Counted from the first letter of the stretch, positions 1-6,703 are shown. The stretch is 23,773 nucleotides of DNA from JBFGCT01 sp041581055 (GCA_041581055.1 JBFGCT010000049.1:1-23773), one strand, 5' to 3'. Notes: generated by a model from the sequence alone, not told the origin. A program made the numbers and translations.

Positions 1-960
1 CACGTCGGCGCCGACACGGCGGCGGCGATGTTGTCGGAGGGCCCGCACCGCGGCGCCGGCGTCCAGCTGCTGATCGACGTCGGCACGAACGCCGAGATCG
101 TGTTCGGCAACCGCGACCGCGTGCTCGCCGCGTCGAGCCCGACGGGGCCGGCGTTCGAAGGGGCTCAGATCTCGTCGGGTCAGCGCGCCACCGCCGGGGC
201 GATCGAGCGGGTGCGCGTCGATCGCGACACGTTGGAGCCGAGGGTCAGGGTGATCGGCGCCGACGTGTGGTCGGACGATCCGGCGTTCGCCGCGGCGACG
301 CGGCGCCTCGATATCTCGGGGATCTGCGGGTCGGGGATCATCGAGGTGGTCGGCGAGCTGTACCTTGCCGGGGTCGTCGACGCCGACGGGACCGTGCGGT
401 CCGACGCGGCGGAGCGAACCGACCGGGTGTTCGCGTCCGGCCGGACGTTCTCGTACCGGCTCCACGGCGCCGCCGGCGACGCCGACGCGATCTCGGTGAC
501 CCAGGACGACGTCCGGGCGATCCAACTCGCCAAGGCCGCGCTGCGGGCGGGCATCGACCTGCTCCGCGAGCACGCCGGCGGGGACGCCGAGATCGAGTCG
601 GTCCGGCTGGCCGGCGCGTTCGGGGCGCACATCGACCCGCTGTACGCGAAGGTGCTCGGGCTCGTTCCCGACGTGCCCGTCGACCGGGTCCGCTCGGTGG
701 GCAACGCGGCGGGGGCCGGGGCGGTGCGGGCGCTGCTGTCGGCCGGCCAGCGCGCCGAGATCGAGGCCGCCGTGCGCCGAGTCGAGAAGATCGAGACGGC
801 GACCGAGCCGCGGTTCCAGGAGCTGTTCGTCGACGCGATGGGCTTCCCGCACACGACCGAGCCGACCCCGAACCTGGCCACCGAGACGCAGCTCCCGATC
901 GCCCGCCCCAAGCCGCCGTCGGACCGCACCTCCCGCACCGCCCGCCGCCGCCGCCGCTGA
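1..960 (+). CDS. Corrinoid-protein reductive activator, ASKHA/DUF4445 domain (5' truncated)
   Basis: The reading frame is open from the first base (the window begins inside the gene) and ends at TGA 958-960. The visible part is the C-terminal ASKHA (actin/Hsp70-like ATPase) region of RACo/RamA-type proteins. Diagnostic blocks are LLIDVGTNAEIVFG, SSPTGPAFEGAQISSG, DISGICGSGIIEVVGELYLA, LAGAFGAHIDPLYAKVLGL and VGNAAGAGAVRALLS. In this family the protein uses ATP hydrolysis and an N-terminal [2Fe-2S] domain to reduce the inactive Co(II) corrinoid of a methyltransferase partner back to Co(I); that iron-sulfur domain would lie upstream of the window. The C-terminus is an Arg-rich tail. The MttB-family methyltransferase directly downstream fits this role, although the two are separated by 144 bp with a separate promoter. 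Family call is firm; the exact partner is inferred. Confidence 0.87.
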   Translation, partial: HVGADTAAAMLSEGPHRGAGVQLLIDVGTNAEIVFGNRDRVLAASSPTGPAFEGAQISSGQRATAGAIERVRVDRDTLEPRVRVIGADVWSDDPAFAAATRRLDISGICGSGIIEVVGELYLAGVVDADGTVRSDAAERTDRVFASGRTFSYRLHGAAGDADAISVTQDDVRAIQLAKAALRAGIDLLREHAGGDAEIESVRLAGAFGAHIDPLYAKVLGLVPDVPVDRVRSVGNAAGAGAVRALLSAGQRAEIEAAVRRVEKIETATEPRFQELFVDAMGFPHTTEPTPNLATETQLPIARPKPPSDRTSRTARRRRR

Positions 961-976
961 CCAAAATTTTCGGGGA

Positions 977-997
977 TCATTGCGCTGAGCGCAATGA
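977..997. promoter_or_regulatory. Perfect 21-bp palindrome, candidate operator
   Basis: Two 10-bp arms (TCATTGCGCT and AGCGCAATGA) flank a single central G. It lies just after the activator stop codon and about 20-60 bp upstream of the predicted promoter of the methyltransferase gene. The symmetry suits a dimeric regulator such as IclR or GntR type, but no regulator gene is in the window. A Rho-independent terminator for the upstream gene is less likely because no T-tract follows. Confidence 0.5.
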
Positions 998-1016
998 ATC
1001 GCGAACAGAACGGACC

Positions 1017-1066
1017 TGGACCGCTCGTCGCGTTCTGTATGATGGAACAGTTCCGCGATGCGGGAC
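1017..1066 (+). promoter_or_regulatory. Predicted promoter of the mttB-family gene with operator-like palindrome at +1
   Basis: A -10-like TATGAT lies at 1038-1043, with a weak -35-like TGGACC at 1017-1022 (15-bp spacing). Immediately downstream, at 1050-1066, GTTCCGC-GAT-GCGGGAC is an inverted repeat with one mismatch, which would cover the expected transcription start. A second inverted repeat (ACAGAACG at 1005-1012, CGTTCTGT at 1031-1038) brackets the -35. A ribosome-binding sequence AGGGGG at 1095-1100 precedes the ATG at 1105. Confidence 0.4.
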
Positions 1067-1104
1067 GGACAGCCGAATCGTTCGGGAGCGGTACAGGGGG
1101 TCAG

Positions 1105-2637
1105 ATGAGTGAGAGCCGACGCCGGACGGGTGGACGCGCCGGGCGCGCCGCGGCCAGGGCGGCGACCCGCCCGACCGACGCCGCCTACCTCACACGGCTG
1201 ATCAAGCCGTTCGAGATCGTGTCCGACGAGGGGCTCGAGATCATCGAGCACAACGCCGACACGATCCTCGAAGAGGTCGGCATCGAGTTCCGCGAGTACC
1301 CGCGGGCGATCGACCTGCTGCGCGACGCGGGCGCCGACATCGACGGCGAGCGGGTGCGCTTCCCGCGCGGGCTGTGCCGCAAGATCGTCGGCGAGAACGC
1401 GCCGAGCACGTACACCCAGCACGCCCGCAACCCGGCGCGCAGCGTCCAGATCGGCGGCGACGCCACGGTGTTCGCGCCGAACTACGGCTCGCCGGTCGCC
1501 TTCGACCTCGACAAGGGGCGGCGTTACGCGACGATCGAGGACTTCGGCAACCTCGTCAAGCTCGCCTACCTGTCGCCCAACCTGCACCACTCGGGCGGCA
1601 CCGTGTGCGAGCCGGTCGACATCCCGGTCAACAAGCGGCACCTCGACATGGTGTACGCCCACCTGCGCTACAGCGACAAGCCGTTCATGGGGTCGGTGAC
1701 CGCCGGCGAGCGGGCCGCCGACTCCATCGAGATGGCGCGGATCGGGTTCGGCGGGGATCTCGCGGACCGCACGGTGATGTCGTCGCTGATCAACGCCTCG
1801 TCGCCGCTGGTGTGGGACGCGACGATGCTCGCCGCCGCCGAGACGTACGCCGCCGCCAACCAAGCCTCGATCATCTCGCCGTTCATCCTCTCCGGGGCGA
1901 TGGCCCCGACCACCGCCGCGGGGGTCGCCGCCCAGACGTTGGCGGAGGCGCTCGCCGGCATGACCTTCTGCCAGCTCGTGCGGCCGGGCTCCCCGGTGAT
2001 CTTCGGGTCGTTCGCCTCGTCGATGTCGATGCAGACCGGCGCTCCGACGTTCGGCACGCCCGAGCCGGCCATCGTCCTCTACACCGTCGCCGCGCTCGCC
2101 CGGCGCCTCGGCGTTCCCTTCCGCTCAGGGGGTTCGATGACGGCGTCGAAGCTGCCCGACGCGCAGTCCGCCTACGAGTCGGCCTCGACGATCCTGCCGA
2201 CCGTGATGGCCGGCGTGAACTTCGTGCTCCACGCCGCGGGTTGGATGGAGGGCGGGCTCGCCGTGGGCTACGAGAAGTTCATGATGGACGCCGACCAGCT
2301 CGGGATGATGGCCAAGTTCGCCCAAGGGCTCGACCTGTCGCCGAACGGGCAGGCGATCGAGACGATCCGCACGCACAACCCGGGCGAGCACTTCCTGGGC
2401 ACCGCCCACACACTGGAGAACTTCGAGTCCGCGTTCTACGTCTCCTCGATCGCCGACAACGCGAGCTACGAGCAGTGGCTGGAGGAAGGGTCGCTGAGCG
2501 CGGCCGACCGCGCCAACAAGGCGTGGAAGGCGGCGCTCGCCTCGTACGAGCCGCCCCCGATCGACGACGCGGTCGACGAGGAGCTGCGGGAGTACGTCGA
2601 ACGGCGCAAGGCGGAGATGCCCGACGAGATCGGGTAG
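1105..2637 (+). CDS. MttB-family (trimethylamine/betaine) corrinoid methyltransferase, non-pyrrolysine type
   Basis: A 510-residue protein of the trimethylamine methyltransferase superfamily (MttB/COG5598), close to the usual length. Members transfer a methyl group from a quaternary or tertiary amine (trimethylamine, glycine betaine, proline betaine or similar) to a cognate corrinoid protein. Recognisable blocks are the N-terminal LIKPFEIVSDEGLEIIEHNA, the segment ARNPARSVQIGGDATVFAPN, and the barrel region NASSPLVWDATMLAAAETYA and ILSGAMAPTTAAGVAAQTLA. There is no internal amber codon, so this is the pyrrolysine-free branch and the substrate is probably not trimethylamine itself. ATG 1105 is preferred because AGGGGG lies 4 nt upstream. 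An ATG at 994 in the same frame would put coding sequence through the palindrome and promoter. The activator upstream supports corrinoid dependence. The terminal 172 bp overlap the opposite-strand MFS frame. Confidence 0.88.
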   Translation: MSESRRRTGGRAGRAAARAATRPTDAAYLTRLIKPFEIVSDEGLEIIEHNADTILEEVGIEFREYPRAIDLLRDAGADIDGERVRFPRGLCRKIVGENAPSTYTQHARNPARSVQIGGDATVFAPNYGSPVAFDLDKGRRYATIEDFGNLVKLAYLSPNLHHSGGTVCEPVDIPVNKRHLDMVYAHLRYSDKPFMGSVTAGERAADSIEMARIGFGGDLADRTVMSSLINASSPLVWDATMLAAAETYAAANQASIISPFILSGAMAPTTAAGVAAQTLAEALAGMTFCQLVRPGSPVIFGSFASSMSMQTGAPTFGTPEPAIVLYTVAALARRLGVPFRSGGSMTASKLPDAQSAYESASTILPTVMAGVNFVLHAAGWMEGGLAVGYEKFMMDADQLGMMAKFAQGLDLSPNGQAIETIRTHNPGEHFLGTAHTLENFESAFYVSSIADNASYEQWLEEGSLSAADRANKAWKAALASYEPPPIDDAVDEELREYVERRKAEMPDEIG

Positions 2638-3827
2638 CTCCCCGACGGGCGGGACCATCTGAGCGCGGCGAACGCGGCGACGCTGAAGAAGCTGTAGCCG
2701 AGGACCATCGGGGTGACCGTGTCGTCGATCAGGTTGTCGATCACCGCGCCGAGGGCCGCGCCGAAGGCGAGCGTGATGAAGCCGAGCACGGCCGAGGCGG
2801 TGCCGGCGATCTCGGCCATCGGCTCCAGCGCCAGCGCGCTGCACATCGGCGCGAGCACGACCGAGATCGCGTTGCTCACCGCGACCCAGAGCAGCCACGC
2901 CCACAGCGGCGGCACCCCGCCGCCGAGCACGACCATGGGGATTCCCGCCGCCGAGGCCACGACCAGCGCGGCGCCGGCGATCGGCACCATCCGCCGCGTC
3001 CCGTGGCGGGCGATGAGCTTGTTGCTGGCGAGCAGCGTGAGCGCCATCAGCACCCCGGAGCCGGCGAAGAGGAACGCGAACTGGTCGGCCCGCCCGTAGA
3101 TCCGGTCGACGATCGGCTGGGCGCTGCCGAGGTACGAGAAGAACGGCGCCGCCAGCAGGGTCGCGGCGACGATATGGCCGATCGTGGCCCTGGTGGTGAA
3201 CACCGAGCGGATGGCGCGCCCGTACGGCCGCCAGCTGAGTGGTTGCCGTCGGGCGGGGTCGAGGGTCTCGCCGAACCAGGCCGTCCAGCCGAACGCCACG
3301 ACGGCGAGGAGCACCGCCCCGAGGAAGACGGTCTGCCAGCTACCGACGGTCAGGATCCCCTCGCCGATGATCGGCACGAAGATCGGACCGAGCAGGAACA
3401 CCGCCATCGTCACCGTCACGATGCGGGCCATGCGGTCGCCGTCGTACAGGTCGCGCACGATGGCCAGGCGCAAGACGTACGGCGCGGCGGCGCCGAGGCC
3501 CCACACCAGGCGAGCTGCCAGCAACACCTCCAGGTTCGGGGCGAGCGCCGACGCGAACGCCCCGGCGGCGTACAGCGCGATGCCGACGAGCATCACGTTG
3601 CGGCGGCCGAACCGGTCGGCGAGGGCGCCCCAGAACAGCTGCCCCGCCGCCGTGCCGAGGAGGTACAACGTGCCGATGATCGCCACGCTGACGCCGCGGG
3701 CGTCGGTGTCAAACTCGGCCCGCAACTCGTCGAACGCCGGCAGGGCGACGTCGATCCCGAACGCCATCATGACCCCGAGGAACGCGAGGTACGCGATGAC
3801 GGTGAAGTCGCGGGGTCGTCGGCTCAC
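2466..3827 (-). CDS. MFS multidrug efflux transporter, Bcr/CflA type
   Basis: A 453-residue frame with a GTG start at 3827. It is a 12-helix major facilitator: the first helix region contains VMMAFGIDVALPAFDELRAEF, followed by the loop 2-3 motif A (GALADRFGRRNVML) and the family-typical ARLVWGLGAAAPYVLRLAIV. These features match Bcr/CflA drug-resistance exporters, which extrude bicyclomycin, chloramphenicol or similar compounds with proton antiport across the inner membrane. The transporter proper ends near residue 396 (YSFFSVAAFAALRWSRP). The remaining ~57 residues are Ser/Ala-rich and lie antisense to the end of the mttB-family gene, so they are not expected in homologues. A TAGCGT -10-like box lies 6 nt upstream of the start, suggesting a leaderless mRNA. 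The gene is divergent from the selenoprotein candidate at 3896. Substrate unknown. Confidence 0.85.
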   Translation of the reverse strand: MSRRPRDFTVIAYLAFLGVMMAFGIDVALPAFDELRAEFDTDARGVSVAIIGTLYLLGTAAGQLFWGALADRFGRRNVMLVGIALYAAGAFASALAPNLEVLLAARLVWGLGAAAPYVLRLAIVRDLYDGDRMARIVTVTMAVFLLGPIFVPIIGEGILTVGSWQTVFLGAVLLAVVAFGWTAWFGETLDPARRQPLSWRPYGRAIRSVFTTRATIGHIVAATLLAAPFFSYLGSAQPIVDRIYGRADQFAFLFAGSGVLMALTLLASNKLIARHGTRRMVPIAGAALVVASAAGIPMVVLGGGVPPLWAWLLWVAVSNAISVVLAPMCSALALEPMAEIAGTASAVLGFITLAFGAALGAVIDNLIDDTVTPMVLGYSFFSVAAFAALRWSRPSGSYPISSGISALRRSTYSRSSSSTASSIGGGSYEASAAFHALLARSAALSDPSSSHCS

Positions 3828-3833
3828 CGCAAC

Positions 3834-3839
3834 ACGCTA
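3834..3839 (-). promoter_or_regulatory. -10-like TAGCGT of the MFS gene (leaderless type)
   Basis: On the minus strand TAGCGT ends 6 nt before the GTG start at 3827. No Shine-Dalgarno sequence is visible. This is the spacing expected when transcription starts at the start codon. Confidence 0.45.
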
Positions 3840-3883
3840 CGCGGCCACGGTGCGACGACACGGGCCCGCGCCGACGCGCTCGC

Positions 3884-3889
3884 TACCGT
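3884..3889 (+). promoter_or_regulatory. -10-like TACCGT of the thioredoxin-like selenoprotein gene (leaderless type)
   Basis: TACCGT ends 6 nt before ATG 3896 and there is no convincing Shine-Dalgarno sequence. Together with the MFS box on the other strand it makes a 68-bp divergent promoter region. Confidence 0.45.
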
Positions 3890-3895
3890 GCACGG

Positions 3896-4900
3896 ATGAC
3901 CAACGACCTCGTACTGCTCGCCGACGGGCCGCTGATCAACCTCGATCAGCTCGAAGCGACGCTCGGCTGGACGCTCAAGCCGCAGGGCCTGTGCCGCGAC
4001 GACACCTGCGTGCTCGTGCCCGACCGGTCGGCGCTCGAGCGCGACGGCGCGGTCGACGCGCGGGCGGTCGCCCGACTCCTCGACCGTCCGGCGATCGTCG
4101 ACGACGGATCCGGTGTCGCCGCGATCGGAGCGCCGCGCGAGCTCCGGCGGGGCGCGCTCCACGACCTGCACGCCCCCGACTTCGTGCTGCCCGACCTCGA
4201 CGGCACGCCGCACGCCCTCTCCGACCACCGCTCGAAGAAGCGACTGCTCGTCGCGTTCTCCAGTTGGTGAGGCTGCATCTTCGACCTGCCAGGTTGGCAG
4301 GCGCTCCAAGAAGAACTGGCCGATCACAACTTCCAGGTGATCGCCGTCGCCATCGACGAGAACGTCGACAACGTCCGGGCGTTCGTGGACGGCATCACCT
4401 ACCCGGTGCTGATGGACCCCCAGCATCTCCTGACCGAGCTGTACGCCATCTCCAACGTGCCGACGGTGTTGCTGATCGACGAGGACGACCGCATCGTCCA
4501 GCCGAACTGGAACGCGTACGCCAGCGACACGTTCAAGGAGTTCACCGGCGTCGAGTCCGCCGACCAACTCGAGATCATCCGGCGCTGGGTCGTCGACGGC
4601 ACGCCGATGATGACGGCCGACGAGGCCAGGGAGGCGGTCGGCGACCTGTCCGCCGATGAGGAGCAGGCGCGCCTGCACTTCCGGATCGCGACCCATCTGC
4701 GCGATCGCGGCGACGAGGAGGGCGCGGCCCGGAACTTCGACCGCGCCGCCGAGCTGGCGCCGCACGACTGGACGATCCGCCGGGCGATGCTTCCGCTGCG
4801 CGGCGGCGATCCGTTCGGGCAGACGTTCCTCGACCTGTACGCCGAGTTCAACGCCGCCGGCCGCCCGTACCACGGCGTCGCCCCGAAGCGACACCTCTGA
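3896..4900 (+). CDS. Thioredoxin-fold (AhpC/TSA-like redoxin) protein, candidate selenoprotein with Sec125
   Basis: Read through the in-frame TGA at 4268-4270 this is a single 334-residue protein; otherwise it is two ORFs in the same frame. Residues 1 to about 90 form an N-terminal domain with the conserved-looking LGWTLKPQGLCRDDTCVLVP. The redoxin domain follows: APDFVLPDLDGTPHALSDH, strand KKRLLVAFSSW, the TGA, then GCIFDLPGWQALQEELADHN, FQVIAVAIDENVD and the cis-Pro region NVPTVLLIDEDDRI. Homologues have Cys where TGA sits (SSW-C-GC), so the active site would be Sec125-Gly-Cys127. The C-terminus (EEQARLHFRIATHLRDRGDE onward) resembles a short TPR helix pair. A hairpin with a GGU loop begins 14 nt after the TGA. 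A probable thiol/selenol-dependent reductase or peroxidase; substrate unknown. Alternatives are a nonsense mutation or sequencing error, made unlikely by the exact position and by a second case at 8870. Confidence 0.83.
4285..4301 (+). promoter_or_regulatory. SECIS-like hairpin after UGA 4268-4270
   Basis: CCTGCC (4285-4290) pairs perfectly with GGCAGG (4296-4301) around the loop AGGTT; A4291-T4295 can add a seventh pair and leave a GGU apical loop. In the E. coli fdhF SECIS the apical loop also carries the SelB-recognised GU within GGUC. The loop G lies about 21 nt after the UGA, in the range of bacterial SECIS elements. The codons forming it include CCA and GGT, which are unusual among the G/C-ending codons of this gene. 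Confidence 0.7.
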
Positions 4901-4911
4901 CCCGCCAGCAC

Positions 4912-4917
4912 TACGGT
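4912..4917 (+). promoter_or_regulatory. -10-like TACGGT upstream of udp
   Basis: TACGGT ends 8 nt before the ATG at 4926, in the short gap after the redoxin gene. It fits the TANNNT pattern seen before several starts in this window. Confidence 0.35.
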
Positions 4918-4925
4918 GCGAGGCG

Positions 4926-5687
4926 ATGAGCGACGTCTTCCACCTCGACCTCACCGAGGAGATGCTCCAGGGCGCGACGCTGGCGATCGTGCCCGGCGAC
5001 CCGGCGCGCTCGGAGCGCATCGCCCGCCGGATGGACGACGCCGAGTTCCTCGCCTCCAACCGTGAGTTCACGTCGTGGCTCGGATGGGCCGGCGGGCAGC
5101 CGGTCGTCGCGTGCTCGACCGGCATCGGCGGCCCGTCGGTGTCGATCGCCGTCGAGGAGCTCGCGCAGCTCGGCGTGCGGACCTTCCTCCGCCTCGGCAC
5201 GACCGGCGCGATCCAACCGGGGTTGCCGCCGGGGGAGGTCATCGTGACGACGGGCGCGGTGCGCCTCGACGGGGCGAGCACCCACTTCGCGCCGATGGAG
5301 TTTCCGGCGGTGTCGGACTTCGAGTGCGCGACCGCGCTCATCGAGGCGACGAAGGCGGCGGGGCTGACGCCGCACGTCGGGATCACCGCGTCGTCGGACA
5401 CGTTCTACCCCGGCCAGGAGCGCTACGACACCTACTCCCGCCACGTCACGCGCCGGTTCCGGGGAAGCCTCGCCGATTGGCAGTCGATGGGCGTGCTCAA
5501 CTTCGAGATGGAGGCGGCGACGCTGTTCACGATGTGCTCCACACAGGGTCTGCGGGCGGGGTGCGTCTCCGGGGTGATCGTCAACCGGACCGAGGCGGAG
5601 AAACCCGACGAGGCGACGGCGCAGCGGATCGAGGCGACGACGATCGACATCGTCATCGACGCCGCACGACGACTCGTCGGCGGCTGA
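4926..5687 (+). CDS. udp: Uridine phosphorylase
   Basis: A protein of 253 residues, the same length as E. coli Udp, of the nucleoside phosphorylase (PNP_UDP_1) family. It reversibly phosphorolyses uridine to uracil and ribose 1-phosphate in the cytoplasm for pyrimidine salvage. Visible family elements are the phosphate-binding IVPGDPARSERIA near the N-terminus, the central FLRLGTTGAIQPGLPPGEV (second phosphate-contacting segment) and the nucleoside/ribose-binding NFEMEAATLFTM. The start at ATG 4926 matches the family N-terminus (HLDLTEEMLQGATLAIVPGD). It has both a TACGGT box 8 nt upstream and a GAGG, so leaderless or weak SD initiation are both possible. It follows the redoxin gene by 25 bp on the same strand, but nothing else links their functions. 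Confidence 0.93.
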   Translation: MSDVFHLDLTEEMLQGATLAIVPGDPARSERIARRMDDAEFLASNREFTSWLGWAGGQPVVACSTGIGGPSVSIAVEELAQLGVRTFLRLGTTGAIQPGLPPGEVIVTTGAVRLDGASTHFAPMEFPAVSDFECATALIEATKAAGLTPHVGITASSDTFYPGQERYDTYSRHVTRRFRGSLADWQSMGVLNFEMEAATLFTMCSTQGLRAGCVSGVIVNRTEAEKPDEATAQRIEATTIDIVIDAARRLVGG

Positions 5688-5696
5688 GGCCGCCCG

Positions 5697-6095
5697 TCAG
5701 TTCGGGTCCGGCAGGATCGCGTCGTTGGCGGCGATGAACGCGCGGTAGACGTCGAGCAGCGACTGCTTCTGGCCGTCGGTCAGGCGATCGTCGGTGAGGA
5801 TCACCGACTCGGTGTCGGGTTCGTCACCGTGTGGCGCGTCGTCGGTGCGGCCGAGGAAGCGCAGGAGCTTGTCGGCGGGCACGTTCAGCGCCTGGGACAG
5901 GCCGTTGAGCACCCGCACCGACGGCTCGTGGAGCCCGCGCTCGAGCTGGGAGAGGTAGGCGTCGGAAAGGTCGGCGAGCCTGGCGAGCTCCCGCTGGGAG
6001 AGCTCTGCCAGGCGGCGCTGACTTCTGATGAAATCGCCGAGGGCGTCGACGCCCTTGCGATCGTGCGGGGACGCGGTCATCGGCGCGCGCCCCAC
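5697..6095 (-). CDS. XRE-family HTH transcriptional regulator
   Basis: A 132-residue protein with one Cro/C1-type helix-turn-helix at about residues 20-75 (LGDFIRSQRRLAELSQRELA, then LSDAYLSQLERGLHEPSVRV). It is followed by an acidic linker and a C-terminal helix (LTDGQKQSLLDVYRAFIAAN). Size and C-terminal helix resemble mycobacterial Rv0474, which sits beside hbhA (Rv0475). Here too it is next to an HbhA/phasin-like gene, 34 bp downstream of it on the same strand, so it probably autoregulates this pair. The GTG at 6095 has GAGGG 7 nt upstream; an ATG at 6080, five codons in, is a plausible alternative start. The palindrome at 6626-6636 is a candidate binding site. Confidence 0.88.
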   Translation of the reverse strand: MGRAPMTASPHDRKGVDALGDFIRSQRRLAELSQRELARLADLSDAYLSQLERGLHEPSVRVLNGLSQALNVPADKLLRFLGRTDDAPHGDEPDTESVILTDDRLTDGQKQSLLDVYRAFIAANDAILPDPN

Positions 6096-6129
6096 GGGGC
6101 GCCCTCATCGACGATCGCGGCCGGCCGGA

Positions 6130-6567
6130 TCACTTGGCGGCGGAGGCCTTCTTGGCCGGGCGCTTCTTGGCCGGGCGCTTCGTGGTCTTCTTCGCGACCG
6201 GCTTGGCGGCGGCCTTGGTGGCCGTGGCGGCGGGCTTGGCGGAGTCGTCCTTGAGCATCGCGACCACGCGGTCGGTGTACTCGCGGTTGAGCGTGACGAT
6301 CCGGTCGCTGAAGTCGCGGTTCATCTCGACGACGCGCTCGACGAACTCGACGTAGCGCTCGGCGGTCTCGGCCGGGGTCGGCAGCTCGAACGGAAGGTCG
6401 ATCGAGGGAAGCTGGTCGGCCACCTGGTTGGCGGTCTTGACGTAGAAGTCGGCCGCCTTGCGGCTGTTCTCGACGACGGCGTCGAGGACGCGCTGGTTGG
6501 TCTCGGTGTAGCTCTCGGTGACCGTCTTGGTCACGTCGGCGAGCCTGGTGCTGATCTGGTCGCGCAT
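6130..6567 (-). CDS. HbhA/phasin-like helical protein with Lys/Ala-rich tail
   Basis: A 145-residue protein. Residues 1 to about 110 are predominantly helical and amphipathic (ISTRLADVTKTVTESYTETN, RVLDAVVENSRKAADFYVKT, VVEMNRDFSDRIVTLNREYT) and resemble phasin or HbhA coiled coils. The last ~35 residues are a basic Ala/Lys/Pro tail with PAKKRPAKK repeats, as in mycobacterial heparin-binding haemagglutinin and histone-like tails. Proteins of this type coat lipid or polyester inclusions, bind glycosaminoglycans at the surface, or bind DNA; which applies here cannot be told. There is no signal peptide. The ATG at 6567 is preceded by AAGGAG at proper spacing, so the longer upstream frame is rejected. 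The XRE regulator follows on the same strand, an association like Rv0474-Rv0475. Confidence 0.78.
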   Translation of the reverse strand: MRDQISTRLADVTKTVTESYTETNQRVLDAVVENSRKAADFYVKTANQVADQLPSIDLPFELPTPAETAERYVEFVERVVEMNRDFSDRIVTLNREYTDRVVAMLKDDSAKPAATATKAAAKPVAKKTTKRPAKKRPAKKASAAK

Positions 6568-6594
6568 GGCGATGTCTCCTTGGTGGTCCTGGCC

Positions 6595-6617
6595 GATCAA
6601 GCGGGGGGTGCTTGATC
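6595..6617 (-). promoter_or_regulatory. Hairpin in the 5' leader of the HbhA/phasin-like gene
   Basis: Perfect 8-bp arms GATCAAGC and GCTTGATC enclose a 7-nt loop (ACCCCCC on the mRNA strand). It lies 27 nt upstream of the ATG at 6567 and just upstream of the AAGGAG. It could modulate translation or act as an operator in DNA; there is no T-tract, so it is not an obvious terminator. Confidence 0.45.
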
Positions 6618-6625
6618 TGCTTTTC

Positions 6626-6663
6626 GTACTGCGTACTTTACCAAGCATGTCGAACGATGTCAA
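6626..6663 (-). promoter_or_regulatory. Near-consensus sigma-70-type promoter with XRE-like palindrome
   Basis: On the minus strand a perfect -35 TTGACA (6663-6658) is followed after 17 nt by -10 TAAAGT (6640-6635). An 11-bp palindrome GTAC-GCA-GTAC (6636-6626) overlaps the end of the -10 and the expected start site, a natural position for repression by the neighbouring XRE protein. This would give a leader of about 60 nt containing the hairpin at 6595-6617. Confidence 0.65.
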
Positions 6664-6703
6664 CGTCGTGCGTGAAAAACTTTGCACGCCTGGACGAGGC
6701 CGG

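Noticed and set aside
994..1104. Upstream in-frame ATG at 994 as the start of the mttB-family gene
   Set aside because: It lies inside the 21-bp palindrome and upstream of the promoter-like elements, has no ribosome-binding sequence, and the added residues do not resemble the family. ATG 1105 has AGGGGG in place.
2635..2637. TAG at the end of the mttB-family gene as a pyrrolysine codon
   Set aside because: The protein is already full length at this point and the pyrrolysine of true MttB is internal; the sequence beyond is the opposite-strand transporter end.
1374..3899. Long 841-codon plus-strand open frame
   Set aside because: It is very rich in Arg/Ala/Asp/Gly with no domain pattern and overlaps the mttB-family gene and antisense MFS gene; a typical GC-rich shadow frame.
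4268..4270. TGA read as tryptophan (alternative genetic code)
   Set aside because: TGA is used as the ordinary stop of many genes here (udp, the dehydrogenase, DDAH-like and others), and the residue expected in the family is Cys, not Trp.
6675..6687. AAAAACTTTGCAC resembling a RamB-type binding site
   Set aside because: Only a partial resemblance to a motif known from corynebacteria, and no target gene or regulator in the window supports it.
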